62,308 nt of DNA from Acidimicrobiaceae bacterium. GTDB lineage: Bacteria; Actinomycetota; Acidimicrobiia; Acidimicrobiales; RAAP-2. This document shows, piece after piece, positions 11,023 to 22,564 of this stretch. The notes beneath the pieces are model-generated. The model saw only the letters and a list, made by a program, of their open reading frames with translations, ran no database searches and was not told the origin of the DNA. The position numbers and the translations under genes are program-made. The first letter of the stretch is position 1, and each line of letters starts with the position of its first letter. The stretch lies in NCBI GenBank assembly GCA_947372925.1, contig CANBVQ010000006.1, positions 1 through 62,308 of the forward strand. Direction: 5' to 3'.

Positions 11023-11897
11023 TTGAGCAGTTTGGGCAACTCTGCGGACAGGTCCGCGACGGTCCAACGCTCGTTCTTCTCAAGCGTCTCCTTCATCGTC
11101 CAGTTCTGGAAACGACGGACCGTGCCACCCTGCACAAAGAAGACTTCCCCAGTGGCGGGGCAGTCTTCCACGGCCAAGGCGGCAACGAGTGGCGAAATGT
11201 TGGCGGGGTCCCAAGCGTCGAATGTCGCTTCGTCGGTGGGGGCCTTCACGACATCAGAGAGACCTGGGGTCGACTCAGTCATACGCGTACGAGCGGCGGG
11301 GGCGATGGCGTTGGCACGCACACCGTAACGACCGAGCTCTTCGGCGATGATGACCGTGAATGAGGCGATACCGGACTTGGCGGCACCGTAGTTCGACTGT
11401 CCGACGTTGCCAATAAGACCTGAGGTGGAGCTGGTGTTGATGATGCAAGCCTTGACCTGCTTACCCTGCTTGGCCTGCTCGCGCCAGTAGGCGGCGGCGT
11501 GACGGGTCGGTACAAAGTGGCCCTTGAGGTGCACCTTGATGACCGAGTCCCAGTCGTCTTCTGAGAGGTTGACCAAAACGCGGTCGCGGAGGATACCGGC
11601 GTTGTTTACGAGTACGTGGAGGTCACCGAAGGTTTCGATGGCGGTGTTGATCAGTCGCTGACCACCCTCCCAGTCTGTGATGTCGTCGTGGTTGGCAACA
11701 GCCTCGCCACCCATGGCCTTGATCTCGGCCACGACCTGCTCGGCGGGTGTACCTTCGCTACTCGAACCATCGAGGTTGCCACCGAGGTCATTGACGACGA
11801 CCTTCGCGCCTTCAGCGGCGAAGAGCAGTGCGTGCTCGCGGCCAATGCCACGGCCAGCGCCAGTAATAATTGCTACACGACCATCAAGAAGTCCCAT
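11019..11897 (-). CDS. Short-chain dehydrogenase/reductase (MFE-2/HSD17B4-like)
   Basis: 292-aa classical SDR with NAD(P)-binding GAGRGIG (14-20), NNAG (98-101) and a full catalytic set (Ser156/157, Tyr170, Lys174 in the context QSNYGAAKSG). The insertion NDLGGNLDGSSSEGTPAEQVVAEI after the second strand is typical of the hydroxyacyl-CoA dehydrogenase domain of multifunctional enzyme 2 and of actinobacterial 3-hydroxyacyl/steroid dehydrogenases. The likely role is fatty-acid or steroid side-chain oxidation. GGAG lies 6 nt before the ATG. It shares a 4-nt overlap with the downstream MFS gene. Confidence 0.87.
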   Translation of the reverse strand: MGLLDGRVAIITGAGRGIGREHALLFAAEGAKVVVNDLGGNLDGSSSEGTPAEQVVAEIKAMGGEAVANHDDITDWEGGQRLINTAIETFGDLHVLVNNAGILRDRVLVNLSEDDWDSVIKVHLKGHFVPTRHAAAYWREQAKQGKQVKACIINTSSTSGLIGNVGQSNYGAAKSGIASFTVIIAEELGRYGVRANAIAPAARTRMTESTPGLSDVVKAPTDEATFDAWDPANISPLVAALAVEDCPATGEVFFVQGGTVRRFQNWTMKETLEKNERWTVADLSAELPKLLK

Positions 11898-11962
11898 GAT
11901 GCTCCTTCAAACTAGAGAGATTGGTACTCACCTTAGTGGCGGCCAAGAGGGGTAAAAACGCC

Positions 11963-12247
11963 CTAGCGAAGCCAGAAATGAGGCGGACGGGCGTGAGCGT
12001 GATAGTGATCGGGGATGTTACGCATGTTGTCGTCCATCTTCCAACCACCCTCCCCCAAGATGGGGTCGGCCACGGCCGCGAGTAGTTGGTGCAGGGTGGC
12101 CTTGACTTCCGGTGGCGGCGACGCGTCGTGGACGCGCCACACGACCATGGGTACTAGGCAAATTTCGCAGTCGGCAATCCAGCAGAGATCGTCTTCGTAG
12201 TGCCGCTTGGTTATGGGCGCGGCTTCGCAGAGGTCGCAGTGGCTCAC
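11963..12247 (-). CDS. Conserved small cysteine-rich protein, function unknown
   Basis: 94 aa from a GTG whose last two bases overlap the TGA of the upstream pseudokinase gene (GTGA); the open frame begins earlier, at 12277. The N-terminus carries CxxC (CDLC) and a second CEIC in a CWIADCEICLVPMVVW context, suggesting a small zinc or metal knuckle. The C-terminal half is rich in His, Pro and Trp (DHYHAHARPPHFWLR). No signal peptide or membrane segment. Tight coupling to the PASTA pseudokinase suggests a linked function; no activity is proposed. Confidence 0.7.
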   Translation of the reverse strand: MSHCDLCEAAPITKRHYEDDLCWIADCEICLVPMVVWRVHDASPPPEVKATLHQLLAAVADPILGEGGWKMDDNMRNIPDHYHAHARPPHFWLR

Positions 12248-14046
12248 TTGACGGTCATGTGGACCGTACCGTGCCACTTGATCGAGGTACCGGGGGCCGG
12301 AGTCTGTGAGACCACTGTGTGCCAGGTGCCGTTATTGGAACCCGGACCAGTAGTCACAAAGTAGAGCTCAGCAGTGTGCATGAGGGCGAAGACTTGCGTA
12401 CGACTCTTGCCAACGACGTTCGGTACTGGACGAGAAGCGTGACCGTTGGATGGCTGCGTCGTCGATGTAGTCGTCGATGTGGCTGAACCGTTTCCGCGAC
12501 TCAAGACCAACGTCACCGTCGCCCCCTTGGGCACCGAGGCCGGATTCGTCTGCGAGTCGTAGGTGACCTTGACCACATGTCCGGCGGGAACCTTGGTTGA
12601 CTTCACCGCGGCCGACGAGGGGCAGGCCGCCTTGAGTCCAACTCCTACGAGGGCCTGCGTCGCCGAGGCGCAGTCCATACCAATGATGTTGGTCGGAACG
12701 GCCACGGGTGGGGCACCCTGCGAAATAGAGACGCGTAACGATTCGCCTTCTTGGAGCGACGTACCAGCGTCGGGTGTTTGCGAGGCGATTAGTCCGTCAT
12801 CAACGGTCGTCGAAAACGAGTGACCGGTGATTTCCAACTTGAAGTTGCTGTCTGACACCACACTCAGCGCCTGTTGCTGGGTGAGTCCAAGGACGGAAGG
12901 CACCGTGTGTGCCGGCTTAAACATGCCCGTGGCGTAGGCCCCGACCAAGCCGACCGTGACCAAGAACAGCGTGGCCGCAAGTGCGGGACGGAGCCACGAT
13001 CGCTTCCGACGGGCGGCGGGGCGGTAGTTCTCAAAGTCGCCCATGGGCACTTCGCCACTGGACCGGACTGATTCGATCCCTTCAATCAATGTCGATGGCG
13101 GAACAGGGGCCGTTTCGCCGGTCAAGACATCCGAAGACGTGGGCGCCTGGAAACCTAATGACGGACGCTTCGTCACCCTGGCGGCATCTGAAGGAACAAC
13201 GGCGGCGGGCGCCATAGAGGCCGTATTGGTGGCCGAACTCGAGAGGGCACCCACGGTGGCTTGCAGACGGGTGGTCAGCGAAGCGGCATCGAGACGGAAC
13301 TTGGCGTCGTAGGCACCGGCCTGCGCCAAGACCATGTCCAGTGAGCGAATACTTGGGTGCGACGGCAGTGGTGTGCCAATACGGGCGGTGAGCGTTTCGG
13401 CCGGCGAACTCTGTTCGTGCGGAATGGATCCGGTGATGGCCTCAAACAAGATGAGGGCCAATGTGTAGACGTCAGTCTTGCCGTCAACAGCGAGACGTTG
13501 TGCCTGCTCCGGGCTGGCGTAGCGGATATCGGTCGACGGACCAATGTGCGACTTGGCAATGGCGGTGGCGAAACCAAAATCGGCGACCTTGCTGCGACCA
13601 TCGGCATCAAAGTGAATCGTGGCCGGCGACAGAGCGCCGTGAACGATTCCTCGTGCGTGGGCGTAGGCCAGCCCGTCAGCCAGCTCCAATCCCATGAGAG
13701 CGACTTTTGATTCATCCATAAGACCGTCACGGTCTAAGACGCTGCGCAATGTACCGCCGACTGGAAACTCGGTGACGAGGTAGGCCCCACCGGCCTCTTC
13801 ACCCCAGTCGTAGACACGGAGCACGTGCGGGTGGTTCAGTGCGGCCGCCGCGGTGGCTTCCTCGCGAAAGGCCTGGAGAAAGACTGCGTCGTTGTGCAGC
13901 GAGAAGGGAGCGACGTGAATGGCGACAGGTCGCGTCAGTGACAGGTCATCAGCTCGAAAGACATCGGCCGTTGGACTGGAGACAATGGGGGCGACGAGAC
14001 GGTATCGACCGTTAACGATGTCGCCAATGGAAAAGGGGGAACTCAT
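12244..14046 (-). CDS. PASTA-domain Ser/Thr kinase-like membrane protein, predicted pseudokinase
   Basis: 600 aa. Residues 13-265 are a protein-kinase fold, about 355-375 one membrane helix, then three extracellular PASTA repeats (about 380-444, 448-517, 539-600) with a Ser/Thr-rich linker before the third. DFG (156-158) and the activation segment RYASPEQ are kept. The three key catalytic features are lost: the glycine loop reads IVSSPTADVF, the ATP-anchoring VAIK lysine is His44, and HRDLKPxN reads HGALSPAT (catalytic Asp to Ala138). Known PASTA kinases such as PknB sense muropeptides or lipid II; this protein could still sense cell-wall fragments and signal allosterically. Located between ligA and a small Cys-rich gene. 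Confidence 0.88.
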   Translation of the reverse strand: MSSPFSIGDIVNGRYRLVAPIVSSPTADVFRADDLSLTRPVAIHVAPFSLHNDAVFLQAFREEATAAAALNHPHVLRVYDWGEEAGGAYLVTEFPVGGTLRSVLDRDGLMDESKVALMGLELADGLAYAHARGIVHGALSPATIHFDADGRSKVADFGFATAIAKSHIGPSTDIRYASPEQAQRLAVDGKTDVYTLALILFEAITGSIPHEQSSPAETLTARIGTPLPSHPSIRSLDMVLAQAGAYDAKFRLDAASLTTRLQATVGALSSSATNTASMAPAAVVPSDAARVTKRPSLGFQAPTSSDVLTGETAPVPPSTLIEGIESVRSSGEVPMGDFENYRPAARRKRSWLRPALAATLFLVTVGLVGAYATGMFKPAHTVPSVLGLTQQQALSVVSDSNFKLEITGHSFSTTVDDGLIASQTPDAGTSLQEGESLRVSISQGAPPVAVPTNIIGMDCASATQALVGVGLKAACPSSAAVKSTKVPAGHVVKVTYDSQTNPASVPKGATVTLVLSRGNGSATSTTTSTTQPSNGHASRPVPNVVGKSRTQVFALMHTAELYFVTTGPGSNNGTWHTVVSQTPAPGTSIKWHGTVHMTVK

Positions 14047-14086
14047 GTGCTTGTAACGATACCGAACCGTTCAAGTGCGTGGGACC

Positions 14087-17169
<3,083 letters not shown>

Positions 17170-17198
17170 ACTGACAGTTTGCCAGCCAGCGGTGACGT

Positions 17199-18368
17199 CT
17201 ACTTCTCTCCTCGGAGTCGGTAGACCACATCAGCGAACACGGCAATCAGGTGGTCGACATCGTCCTTGGTCGTTTCACGCCCCATTGTGAAGCGCAGGGC
17301 ACCACGGGCCTTGTCTTCAGGCATCTTCATCGCCTCTAAAACATGACTCATTACCGATGCGCCACTCGAGCAACTAGCTCCGGCGGAAGCGGCAATACCG
17401 GCATTGTCTAACAAGAACAACAGCTCTTCACTAGCCGCGCCCTCCACCGTGAGGTGGGTGCAACCCGGCACACGGGTCTCTTCGGTCGCCGTGAGCGCCA
17501 CACCCGGGATGTAGCGAAATGCCGCTTCGAGACGGGCACGGAGTTCGCCGACTCGCTCATTGACTTCCATGCGTTCACGGTCGACCACGCGACAGGCGGC
17601 GGCCAGACCAACGGCGGCGGCCACGTCAACGGTGCCGCCACGGTGACCACGCTCCTGGCCACCCCCGACTGAAACCGGATCGAGCTTGATGTCTCGACGC
17701 AGAATTAGTGCGCCCGAGTTCACTGGACCACCGAGCTTGTGTGCCGCGATGGAAATCATGTCGATACTTTCCGTGATTGCCGGCAGGTAGAGCCACGGCG
17801 CAGCGGCGACGGCATCGGTGTGAGATATTCCACCGTCGGGCACTCCGCTGGCGGCGATGCTGCCGACCACGGGAACTGGTTGGTAGATACCAGTTTCGTT
17901 ATTGACGGTCATCACGCTCACGATGGCCGTCTTTGGTCCGACATTTTCCCAAAGTGATGTCGTCGTGATGATGCCGAGCTCATCCACATCGAGAAAGCGA
18001 ACTCGGACATCGTCGAATTCGTCGGCCAGCGCCAAGGCCGTGTTCAGTACGGCGTGGTGCTCGGTTGGCGAGATAACAATTTCGCTGATGTCGTGGTGTT
18101 TGCGATGTTCACGAACAACGCCCGAAATCGCGAGGTGGCAAGATTCCGTTCCGCCACCAGTAAATATCACTTCGTGGGTGGGCTGACCGACAAAGTTCGC
18201 CACGACGTCGCGAGCATCCTCAATAGCGCGACGAGCGGCCCGCGCAGCACTGTGCATCCCCGAAGGATTTCCAACAACGCCGTGCTGCCAGGGCGCCATG
18301 GCCTCGGCCACTTCGTCGAGGCGCGGAGCGCTGGCACCGTGGTCGAAGTAGTAGGTCTGCTCGCTCAT
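17199..18368 (-). CDS. Cysteine desulfurase (NifS/IscS family)
   Basis: 389 aa, PLP enzyme that takes sulfur from L-cysteine. The Schiff-base lysine is Lys211 in SIAAHKLGGPVNSG and the persulfide cysteine is Cys333 in AGASCSSGA. The N-terminal YFDHGASAPR segment and GGGTESCHLA match the family. It sits directly before mnmA, so it is the probable sulfur donor for tRNA thiolation, and may also serve Fe-S assembly. Its ATG overlaps the upstream aldehyde dehydrogenase stop by 4 nt. Confidence 0.95.
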   Translation of the reverse strand: MSEQTYYFDHGASAPRLDEVAEAMAPWQHGVVGNPSGMHSAARAARRAIEDARDVVANFVGQPTHEVIFTGGGTESCHLAISGVVREHRKHHDISEIVISPTEHHAVLNTALALADEFDDVRVRFLDVDELGIITTTSLWENVGPKTAIVSVMTVNNETGIYQPVPVVGSIAASGVPDGGISHTDAVAAAPWLYLPAITESIDMISIAAHKLGGPVNSGALILRRDIKLDPVSVGGGQERGHRGGTVDVAAAVGLAAACRVVDRERMEVNERVGELRARLEAAFRYIPGVALTATEETRVPGCTHLTVEGAASEELLFLLDNAGIAASAGASCSSGASVMSHVLEAMKMPEDKARGALRFTMGRETTKDDVDHLIAVFADVVYRLRGEK

Positions 18369-19729
18369 GCTTGGTAGAAGGTTTTCACGTTGACAAACTC
18401 CTTGATGCCGTACGCCGAAAGTTCCCGTCCAAAACCCGAATTCTTGATGCCACCAAATGGCAACTCGGGAGTGGAGGCAACTACCGCATTGGCAAAAACC
18501 ATACCGGCTTCAATGCCCGAAATGGCAGCGTCCACTTCGGCCTGATCGGTCGCCCAGATCGAGCCTCCGAGGCCCCAGGGGGTGGCGTTGGCCAGTGCGA
18601 TAGCGGAGGCCAGATCGGGCACCGTGTGCACAACGGCCACCGGCCCGAAGAGCTCTTCACGGCCGGCGCGGCTCGCGAGATCAACGTCCACCAACACCGT
18701 GGGTGGATAGAAAAAGCCGGGTCCGTCCAGTGGCGCACCGCCAGTAAGGGCCCGAGCGCCATTTTTTATCCCATCGTTCACCTGGGCGGCCAAGCCGTCG
18801 CGCTGCGCGGCACTCACCAGAGGGCCCACCACCGTGGATGGGTCCATGGGATTCCCTACAACGACTGAACCCATGGCTTCGACGAAACGGGAGGTGAACT
18901 CTTCGGCTCGAGAGGCCACCACGATGAAGCGCTTCGACGCAATACAGCTCTGACCATTGTTCTGGACACGAGCGGTCACCGCGAAGGGAATCACGTCGTC
19001 AAGGTTGGCGGACTCGGCGATGATAAAGGCGTCCGACCCACCGAGTTCGAGGACGCACTTCTTAAGATTGCGCCCGGCGATCTCTGCCACTGATCGACCG
19101 GCTCGCTCGGAACCGGTGAGAGTGACGGCCGCTACGCGGGGGTCGGCAATGACCCCTTCGATGTCCTCAACTTCAATGAAGGCATTTTGAAAGACGCCCT
19201 CGGGAAATCCGGCCCGGCGAAACAGCATGCCGAGAAATTCGGCGCAGGCGGGAACATTCGGTGCGTGCTTCAAAATACCGACGTTGCCGGCCATCACCGT
19301 CGGCGCTGCGAATCGGACGGCCTGCCACAGTGGAAAGTTCCAGGGCATGATCGCCAGAACGGCACCGATCGGATCAAAGCGAATCCCCGAAGCGGAACCG
19401 CTGGTGGCGATAGCTTCACTCGCCAGCATCGATTCGGCGTGTTCGGCGTAGTAGCGCATGGTCATGGCGCACTTCGCCACTTCACCCTTGGCGGCTGCGA
19501 ACGTCTTGCCCATCTCGCGCGACATCATCTCCGCGACAACCGGCACTTCACTCTCCAGGAGTTCGGCGGCACGATTCATGAGCAGGGCCCGTTCCGAGAA
19601 ACTGGTCTGACGCCATGATTCAAAAGCTCGGTGCGAGCGATCAAGGACGTTCTCGATACCGGCGGCGTCGAGCGAGGGATAGGTCGCAATGACTTCACCG
19701 GTGGTGGGGTTGGTAGCAACAAATGGCAT
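18365..19729 (-). CDS. Succinate-semialdehyde dehydrogenase-like aldehyde dehydrogenase
   Basis: 454 aa, a length typical of the short GabD-type succinate-semialdehyde dehydrogenases. Catalytic residues are Glu228 (VLELGGSDA) and Cys262 (NNGQSCIASKR); MPWNFPLWQAVR is present. The likely reaction is succinate semialdehyde to succinate, the last step of GABA catabolism, which would complete the putative putrescine route encoded at 32-37 kb. It is coupled to nifS by ATGA. CAAACT lies 6 nt before the ATG, suggesting a leaderless start. Confidence 0.85.
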   Translation of the reverse strand: MPFVATNPTTGEVIATYPSLDAAGIENVLDRSHRAFESWRQTSFSERALLMNRAAELLESEVPVVAEMMSREMGKTFAAAKGEVAKCAMTMRYYAEHAESMLASEAIATSGSASGIRFDPIGAVLAIMPWNFPLWQAVRFAAPTVMAGNVGILKHAPNVPACAEFLGMLFRRAGFPEGVFQNAFIEVEDIEGVIADPRVAAVTLTGSERAGRSVAEIAGRNLKKCVLELGGSDAFIIAESANLDDVIPFAVTARVQNNGQSCIASKRFIVVASRAEEFTSRFVEAMGSVVVGNPMDPSTVVGPLVSAAQRDGLAAQVNDGIKNGARALTGGAPLDGPGFFYPPTVLVDVDLASRAGREELFGPVAVVHTVPDLASAIALANATPWGLGGSIWATDQAEVDAAISGIEAGMVFANAVVASTPELPFGGIKNSGFGRELSAYGIKEFVNVKTFYQA

Positions 19730-19741
19730 AGTGGCAGTTTG

Positions 19742-20977
19742 TCAGGCGCTGGGGGTTGGCGTATCACCCATGACGGATATGAAGCGTGGGGCGGTGGCGC
19801 GAACGGTCAAGTAGACAGCGACCATCAGGCCCGTGCTGATGAGTGTCACCGGACGCAGACCGAAACGATGGACGAAAAAACTCTGGATGAAGGCGCCCAG
19901 GGGGTAGGCCACCGACAGGCTCATGGTGTACAGCGAGAGGATTCGAGAGCGTTCGCCGCCAGGGGCGTGGAGCTGCACGACGGAGTTCAGGCCTGTGAGT
20001 GTCCCGATATAGGCGGCGCCCACGACAACCATGACCACCACGGCCACACTCAAGGTGGGGCTCACTGCGTAACCGGCCAGGCCCACAATCATGACGATGA
20101 GCGATCCCTCGAGGACCTTCAGCCGAGATGTTCGGGCCGCCAGCGCGGGCAGGAGAATCGCGCCGAGTACGGCACCGATGCCCTGGGCGGTGACCAACGA
20201 GCTGGTCCCCACCTCACCGGCGTGAAAGACCTCAATCGCCATGGTGGGAACAAACGAGATGAAGGGGCTCATAATGAAGGCAATCACCGCGATACTCAAA
20301 ATGGGCGAGCGAGTGCCCCGAACGGCCATGGCCGTCTTGGCGCCATGGCGAATCTGATCAATGAGGTGGCCCACCGGCGGGACTAACTGGCGCGGACGAC
20401 TCTTCACAAATCCGTAAATCAAGACGACGAAGTAGAAGGTTCCAGCGTTGATTGCGAAACACCATCCCGCTGAACCAAATCCCATGACTACGCCGGCCAG
20501 CATCGGGCCAATGATTCGTCCGAGATTGAACTGTGCCGATGACAAGGAAACTGCCGCCAGAACCTCATCGGTTTCAACCAAGTCTCGAAGTAACGACTGC
20601 CAACTGGCCCAGGAACCAGCTCCCGCGAAACCCTCCACGATGGCAATCAAGACTGCATCAATTGGCCGCAGATGACCAGTGAGGTAGAGAGCGGCCAGCG
20701 TTGTGGCACACAGGGCCATGACCCCGTTAGAGATCTGAATAATGCGTTCCCGACTCATTCGATCTGCCAGAGCACCACCCACCGGCGAGGCGACGGCACT
20801 TGGCAGCCACGCGGCCAGCGTCAACAGGCCCAGCCACACGGCGTTGTGCGTTGTGACCTGGAGGTAGACGCCCATGGCGACCGACTGCATCCACGTACCC
20901 GACGAGGAGACAAAGGAACTCAGAAGTGCTAACCGAAAACTGCGATGGCGTAACGGTGCGAAGGACGTTGAGGCCAT
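19742..20977 (-). CDS. MFS transporter, DHA3-like (EntS/MefA type)
   Basis: 411 aa with about 12 membrane segments. The N-terminal FRLALLSSFVSSSGTWMQSVA, the motif A stretch GGALADRMSRERII and the ARLFLLD-type VEGFAGAGSWASWQSLLRDLV segment match the EntS/macrolide-exporter group. The ATG at 20977 is preceded by TAGCGT at 6-nt spacing. It is divergent from the sirtuin gene with only 36 nt between the start codons. Substrate unknown. Confidence 0.85.
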   Translation of the reverse strand: MASTSFAPLRHRSFRLALLSSFVSSSGTWMQSVAMGVYLQVTTHNAVWLGLLTLAAWLPSAVASPVGGALADRMSRERIIQISNGVMALCATTLAALYLTGHLRPIDAVLIAIVEGFAGAGSWASWQSLLRDLVETDEVLAAVSLSSAQFNLGRIIGPMLAGVVMGFGSAGWCFAINAGTFYFVVLIYGFVKSRPRQLVPPVGHLIDQIRHGAKTAMAVRGTRSPILSIAVIAFIMSPFISFVPTMAIEVFHAGEVGTSSLVTAQGIGAVLGAILLPALAARTSRLKVLEGSLIVMIVGLAGYAVSPTLSVAVVVMVVVGAAYIGTLTGLNSVVQLHAPGGERSRILSLYTMSLSVAYPLGAFIQSFFVHRFGLRPVTLISTGLMVAVYLTVRATAPRFISVMGDTPTPSA

Positions 20978-20983
20978 GCAGGG

Positions 20984-20989
20984 ACGCTA
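20984..20989 (-). promoter_or_regulatory. -10 element of the DHA3-like MFS gene (leaderless)
   Basis: TAGCGT on the minus strand, 6 nt before the MFS ATG. It lies 12 bp from the opposing -10 of the sirtuin gene. Confidence 0.55.
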
Positions 20990-21001
20990 GTGGTGTCGCA
21001 T

Positions 21002-21007
21002 TACTCT
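21002..21007 (+). promoter_or_regulatory. -10 element of the sirtuin gene (leaderless)
   Basis: TACTCT, 6 nt before the GTG at 21014. It supports that GTG over the in-frame GTG codons at 20990 and 20993. Confidence 0.55.
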
Positions 21008-21013
21008 CCCTCC

Positions 21014-21787
21014 GTGCCAACCAACGAACTACAGCTCGCGCAACGCTTGGTGGTCGAAGGTCGGCGCGTGGTGCTGCTGACGGGTGCGGGTATCTCCACG
21101 GCATCGGGTATTCCCGACTACCGCGGACCCGATGGCGTCTGGACGAAAAATCCCGGTGCTGAAGTGCGGGCCCACATCGATGTTTGGATGTCAGACGTTG
21201 AAGTTCGCCGGGCGGGATGGCAACGTCGAGCGAATATGTCCTGGGAGGCCGTCCAGCCCAATGCCGCACACCACGCCATCACCGACTTTTCCCAACGTGG
21301 CACGCTCGACGTTGTCATCACGCAAAACATCGATGGCCTACACCAAAAGGCTGGACTCACTGGGGAACGGCTCATCGAAATCCACGGAACGGTGCACGAA
21401 TCGCTCTGCATGCGCTGCGGTGAGCGCGGACCAATTGAACTGATTCTTTATCGTGTGGAGGCCGGCGACACTGATCCCCGATGTGAAGCCACGTCCGGCA
21501 GTAGCCACTGTGGTGGCATTCTGAAGGCGGCCACCATTTCATTCGGCCAGTCACTCATCCTCGATGATCTGAACCGCGCCGAACAGGCGGCCCGAGAGTG
21601 CGATGTTTTCGTAGCGGTCGGTTCGACACTCGGCGTTTACCCCATTGCCGCAATTGTGCCTGTGGCCAAAAGAGCGGGGGCGAAAATCATCATCGCCAAT
21701 GGCAGTCCCACCGAGATGGACGGCCTGGCCGATGTCGTGGTCCCCGGTGACCTCACTGACACGCTGCCAGCGATATTGGCTGGTTAG
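21014..21787 (+). CDS. NAD-dependent protein deacylase (Sir2 family)
   Basis: 257 aa from GTG 21014. Sirtuin motifs: TGAGIS and GIPDYRGPDGVW in the NAD pocket, TQNIDGLH, the catalytic His in IEIHGTVHE, a zinc-binding set CMRC...RCEATSGSSHC, and GSTLGVYP. It removes acetyl or other acyl groups from lysines, for instance on acyl-CoA synthetases, consuming NAD. The frame opens at 20990 with GTG, but 21014 gives the usual distance to TGAG and has a 6-nt-spaced -10. Its stop overlaps the end of the convergent 41-aa gene. Confidence 0.93.
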   Translation: MPTNELQLAQRLVVEGRRVVLLTGAGISTASGIPDYRGPDGVWTKNPGAEVRAHIDVWMSDVEVRRAGWQRRANMSWEAVQPNAAHHAITDFSQRGTLDVVITQNIDGLHQKAGLTGERLIEIHGTVHESLCMRCGERGPIELILYRVEAGDTDPRCEATSGSSHCGGILKAATISFGQSLILDDLNRAEQAARECDVFVAVGSTLGVYPIAAIVPVAKRAGAKIIIANGSPTEMDGLADVVVPGDLTDTLPAILAG

Positions 21788-21909
21788 TTGTCGTCGCTCT
21801 TCTTAAGGCGCGGACGAAGGGCGAACCAGAAGACTGAAAACACGGTCACGACAACACCGACAATGCCGAGGGTCTTCTTCTTGCTACCGGTGGAGGATTC
21901 GTTGCTCAT
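21784..21909 (-). CDS. Small single-pass membrane protein (41 aa), unknown function
   Basis: Product has a polar Ser/Lys-rich N-terminus, one hydrophobic helix (LGIVGVVVTVFSVFWFALR, about residues 14-32) and a basic-acidic tail (RLKKSDDN). The frame is open to 21999, but the ATG at 21909 has TACCAT exactly 6 nt upstream, as in many genes here, and the longer version would run through a 30-bp palindrome. It lies after yceI on the same strand, beyond that palindrome. No function can be assigned. Confidence 0.6.
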   Translation of the reverse strand: MSNESSTGSKKKTLGIVGVVVTVFSVFWFALRPRLKKSDDN

Positions 21910-21925
21910 ACCACCATGGTACGGC

Positions 21926-21955
21926 GATACCCCGGGGTTTGCACCCCGGGGTATC
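21926..21955. repeat. Perfect 13-bp inverted repeat with 4-nt loop
   Basis: Arms 21926-21938 and 21943-21955 (GATACCCCGGGGT / ACCCCGGGGTATC, loop TTGC). It lies between the yceI stop and the start of the 41-aa gene, both on the minus strand. It forms a very stable hairpin but has no T-run on the minus strand. It may be a U-less terminator for yceI or an operator/5' structure for the small gene. Confidence 0.75.
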
Positions 21956-21976
21956 AATAATTTGAACGGCTGAAAG

Positions 21977-22522
21977 TTAGGCCTGGTGGGCTGCTTCAAT
22001 CACGAATTCCAGCGCAACCTTGTTTGAAACTACGAGGTTGCCGTTTTCGAGAGTGCCCTCGAAGTTGACGTTGAAGTCACGGCGGTCGATTTCGCCCCGA
22101 GCTTCAAATCCAGCGACCGTCACGCCGGGCGCCATGCCTGGGCCGGTGCCGAGAAATTCCAGTTCGAAGGTAACGGTCTTCGTCACGCCACGGAGAGTCA
22201 GGTCGGCTTCGAGGTCGTAGAGGTCGCCGCTCTTGGCGGTGATCTTCTTCGAGGCGAACTCCAGCGTGGGGTGATTTTCAAGGTCCAAGAAGTCAGGGCT
22301 CTTGAGGTGACCATCACGCATCTCGTTGTTGGTCGTGATTGATCCGGCCTGCACAGTGGCGGTCACTGAAGAGGTCTCTGGAGTCTCGCCAATAACGACG
22401 GTTCCGGTGAACTCGGTGAATGATCCACGAACCTTGGCGGCCATCAGGTGACGCACGGTGAAGTTCACGGACGAGTGAACTGAATCGACGTTGTAGGTGC
22501 CGGGAGTGGGCAAATTGCTCAT
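21977..22522 (-). CDS. YceI-family lipid/isoprenoid-binding-like protein
   Basis: 181 aa, a complete YceI lipocalin-like domain: GTYNVDSVHSSVNFTVRHL at the N-terminus, VRGSFTEFTGTV, RDGHLKSPDFLD, DLTLRGVTKTVTFELEF and ARGEIDRRDFNV. YceI proteins bind polyisoprenoids or amide lipids and are often stress- or MarR-regulated. There is no signal peptide, so it is probably cytoplasmic. The frame extends upstream to 22810, but ATG 22522 has AAAGGA upstream and lies behind a strong promoter. Divergent from a marR gene. Confidence 0.92.
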   Translation of the reverse strand: MSNLPTPGTYNVDSVHSSVNFTVRHLMAAKVRGSFTEFTGTVVIGETPETSSVTATVQAGSITTNNEMRDGHLKSPDFLDLENHPTLEFASKKITAKSGDLYDLEADLTLRGVTKTVTFELEFLGTGPGMAPGVTVAGFEARGEIDRRDFNVNFEGTLENGNLVVSNKVALEFVIEAAHQA

Positions 22523-22564
22523 TGAATAATCCTTTAATTTGAGAGGGTTTGTAAGTCGAGAGTA

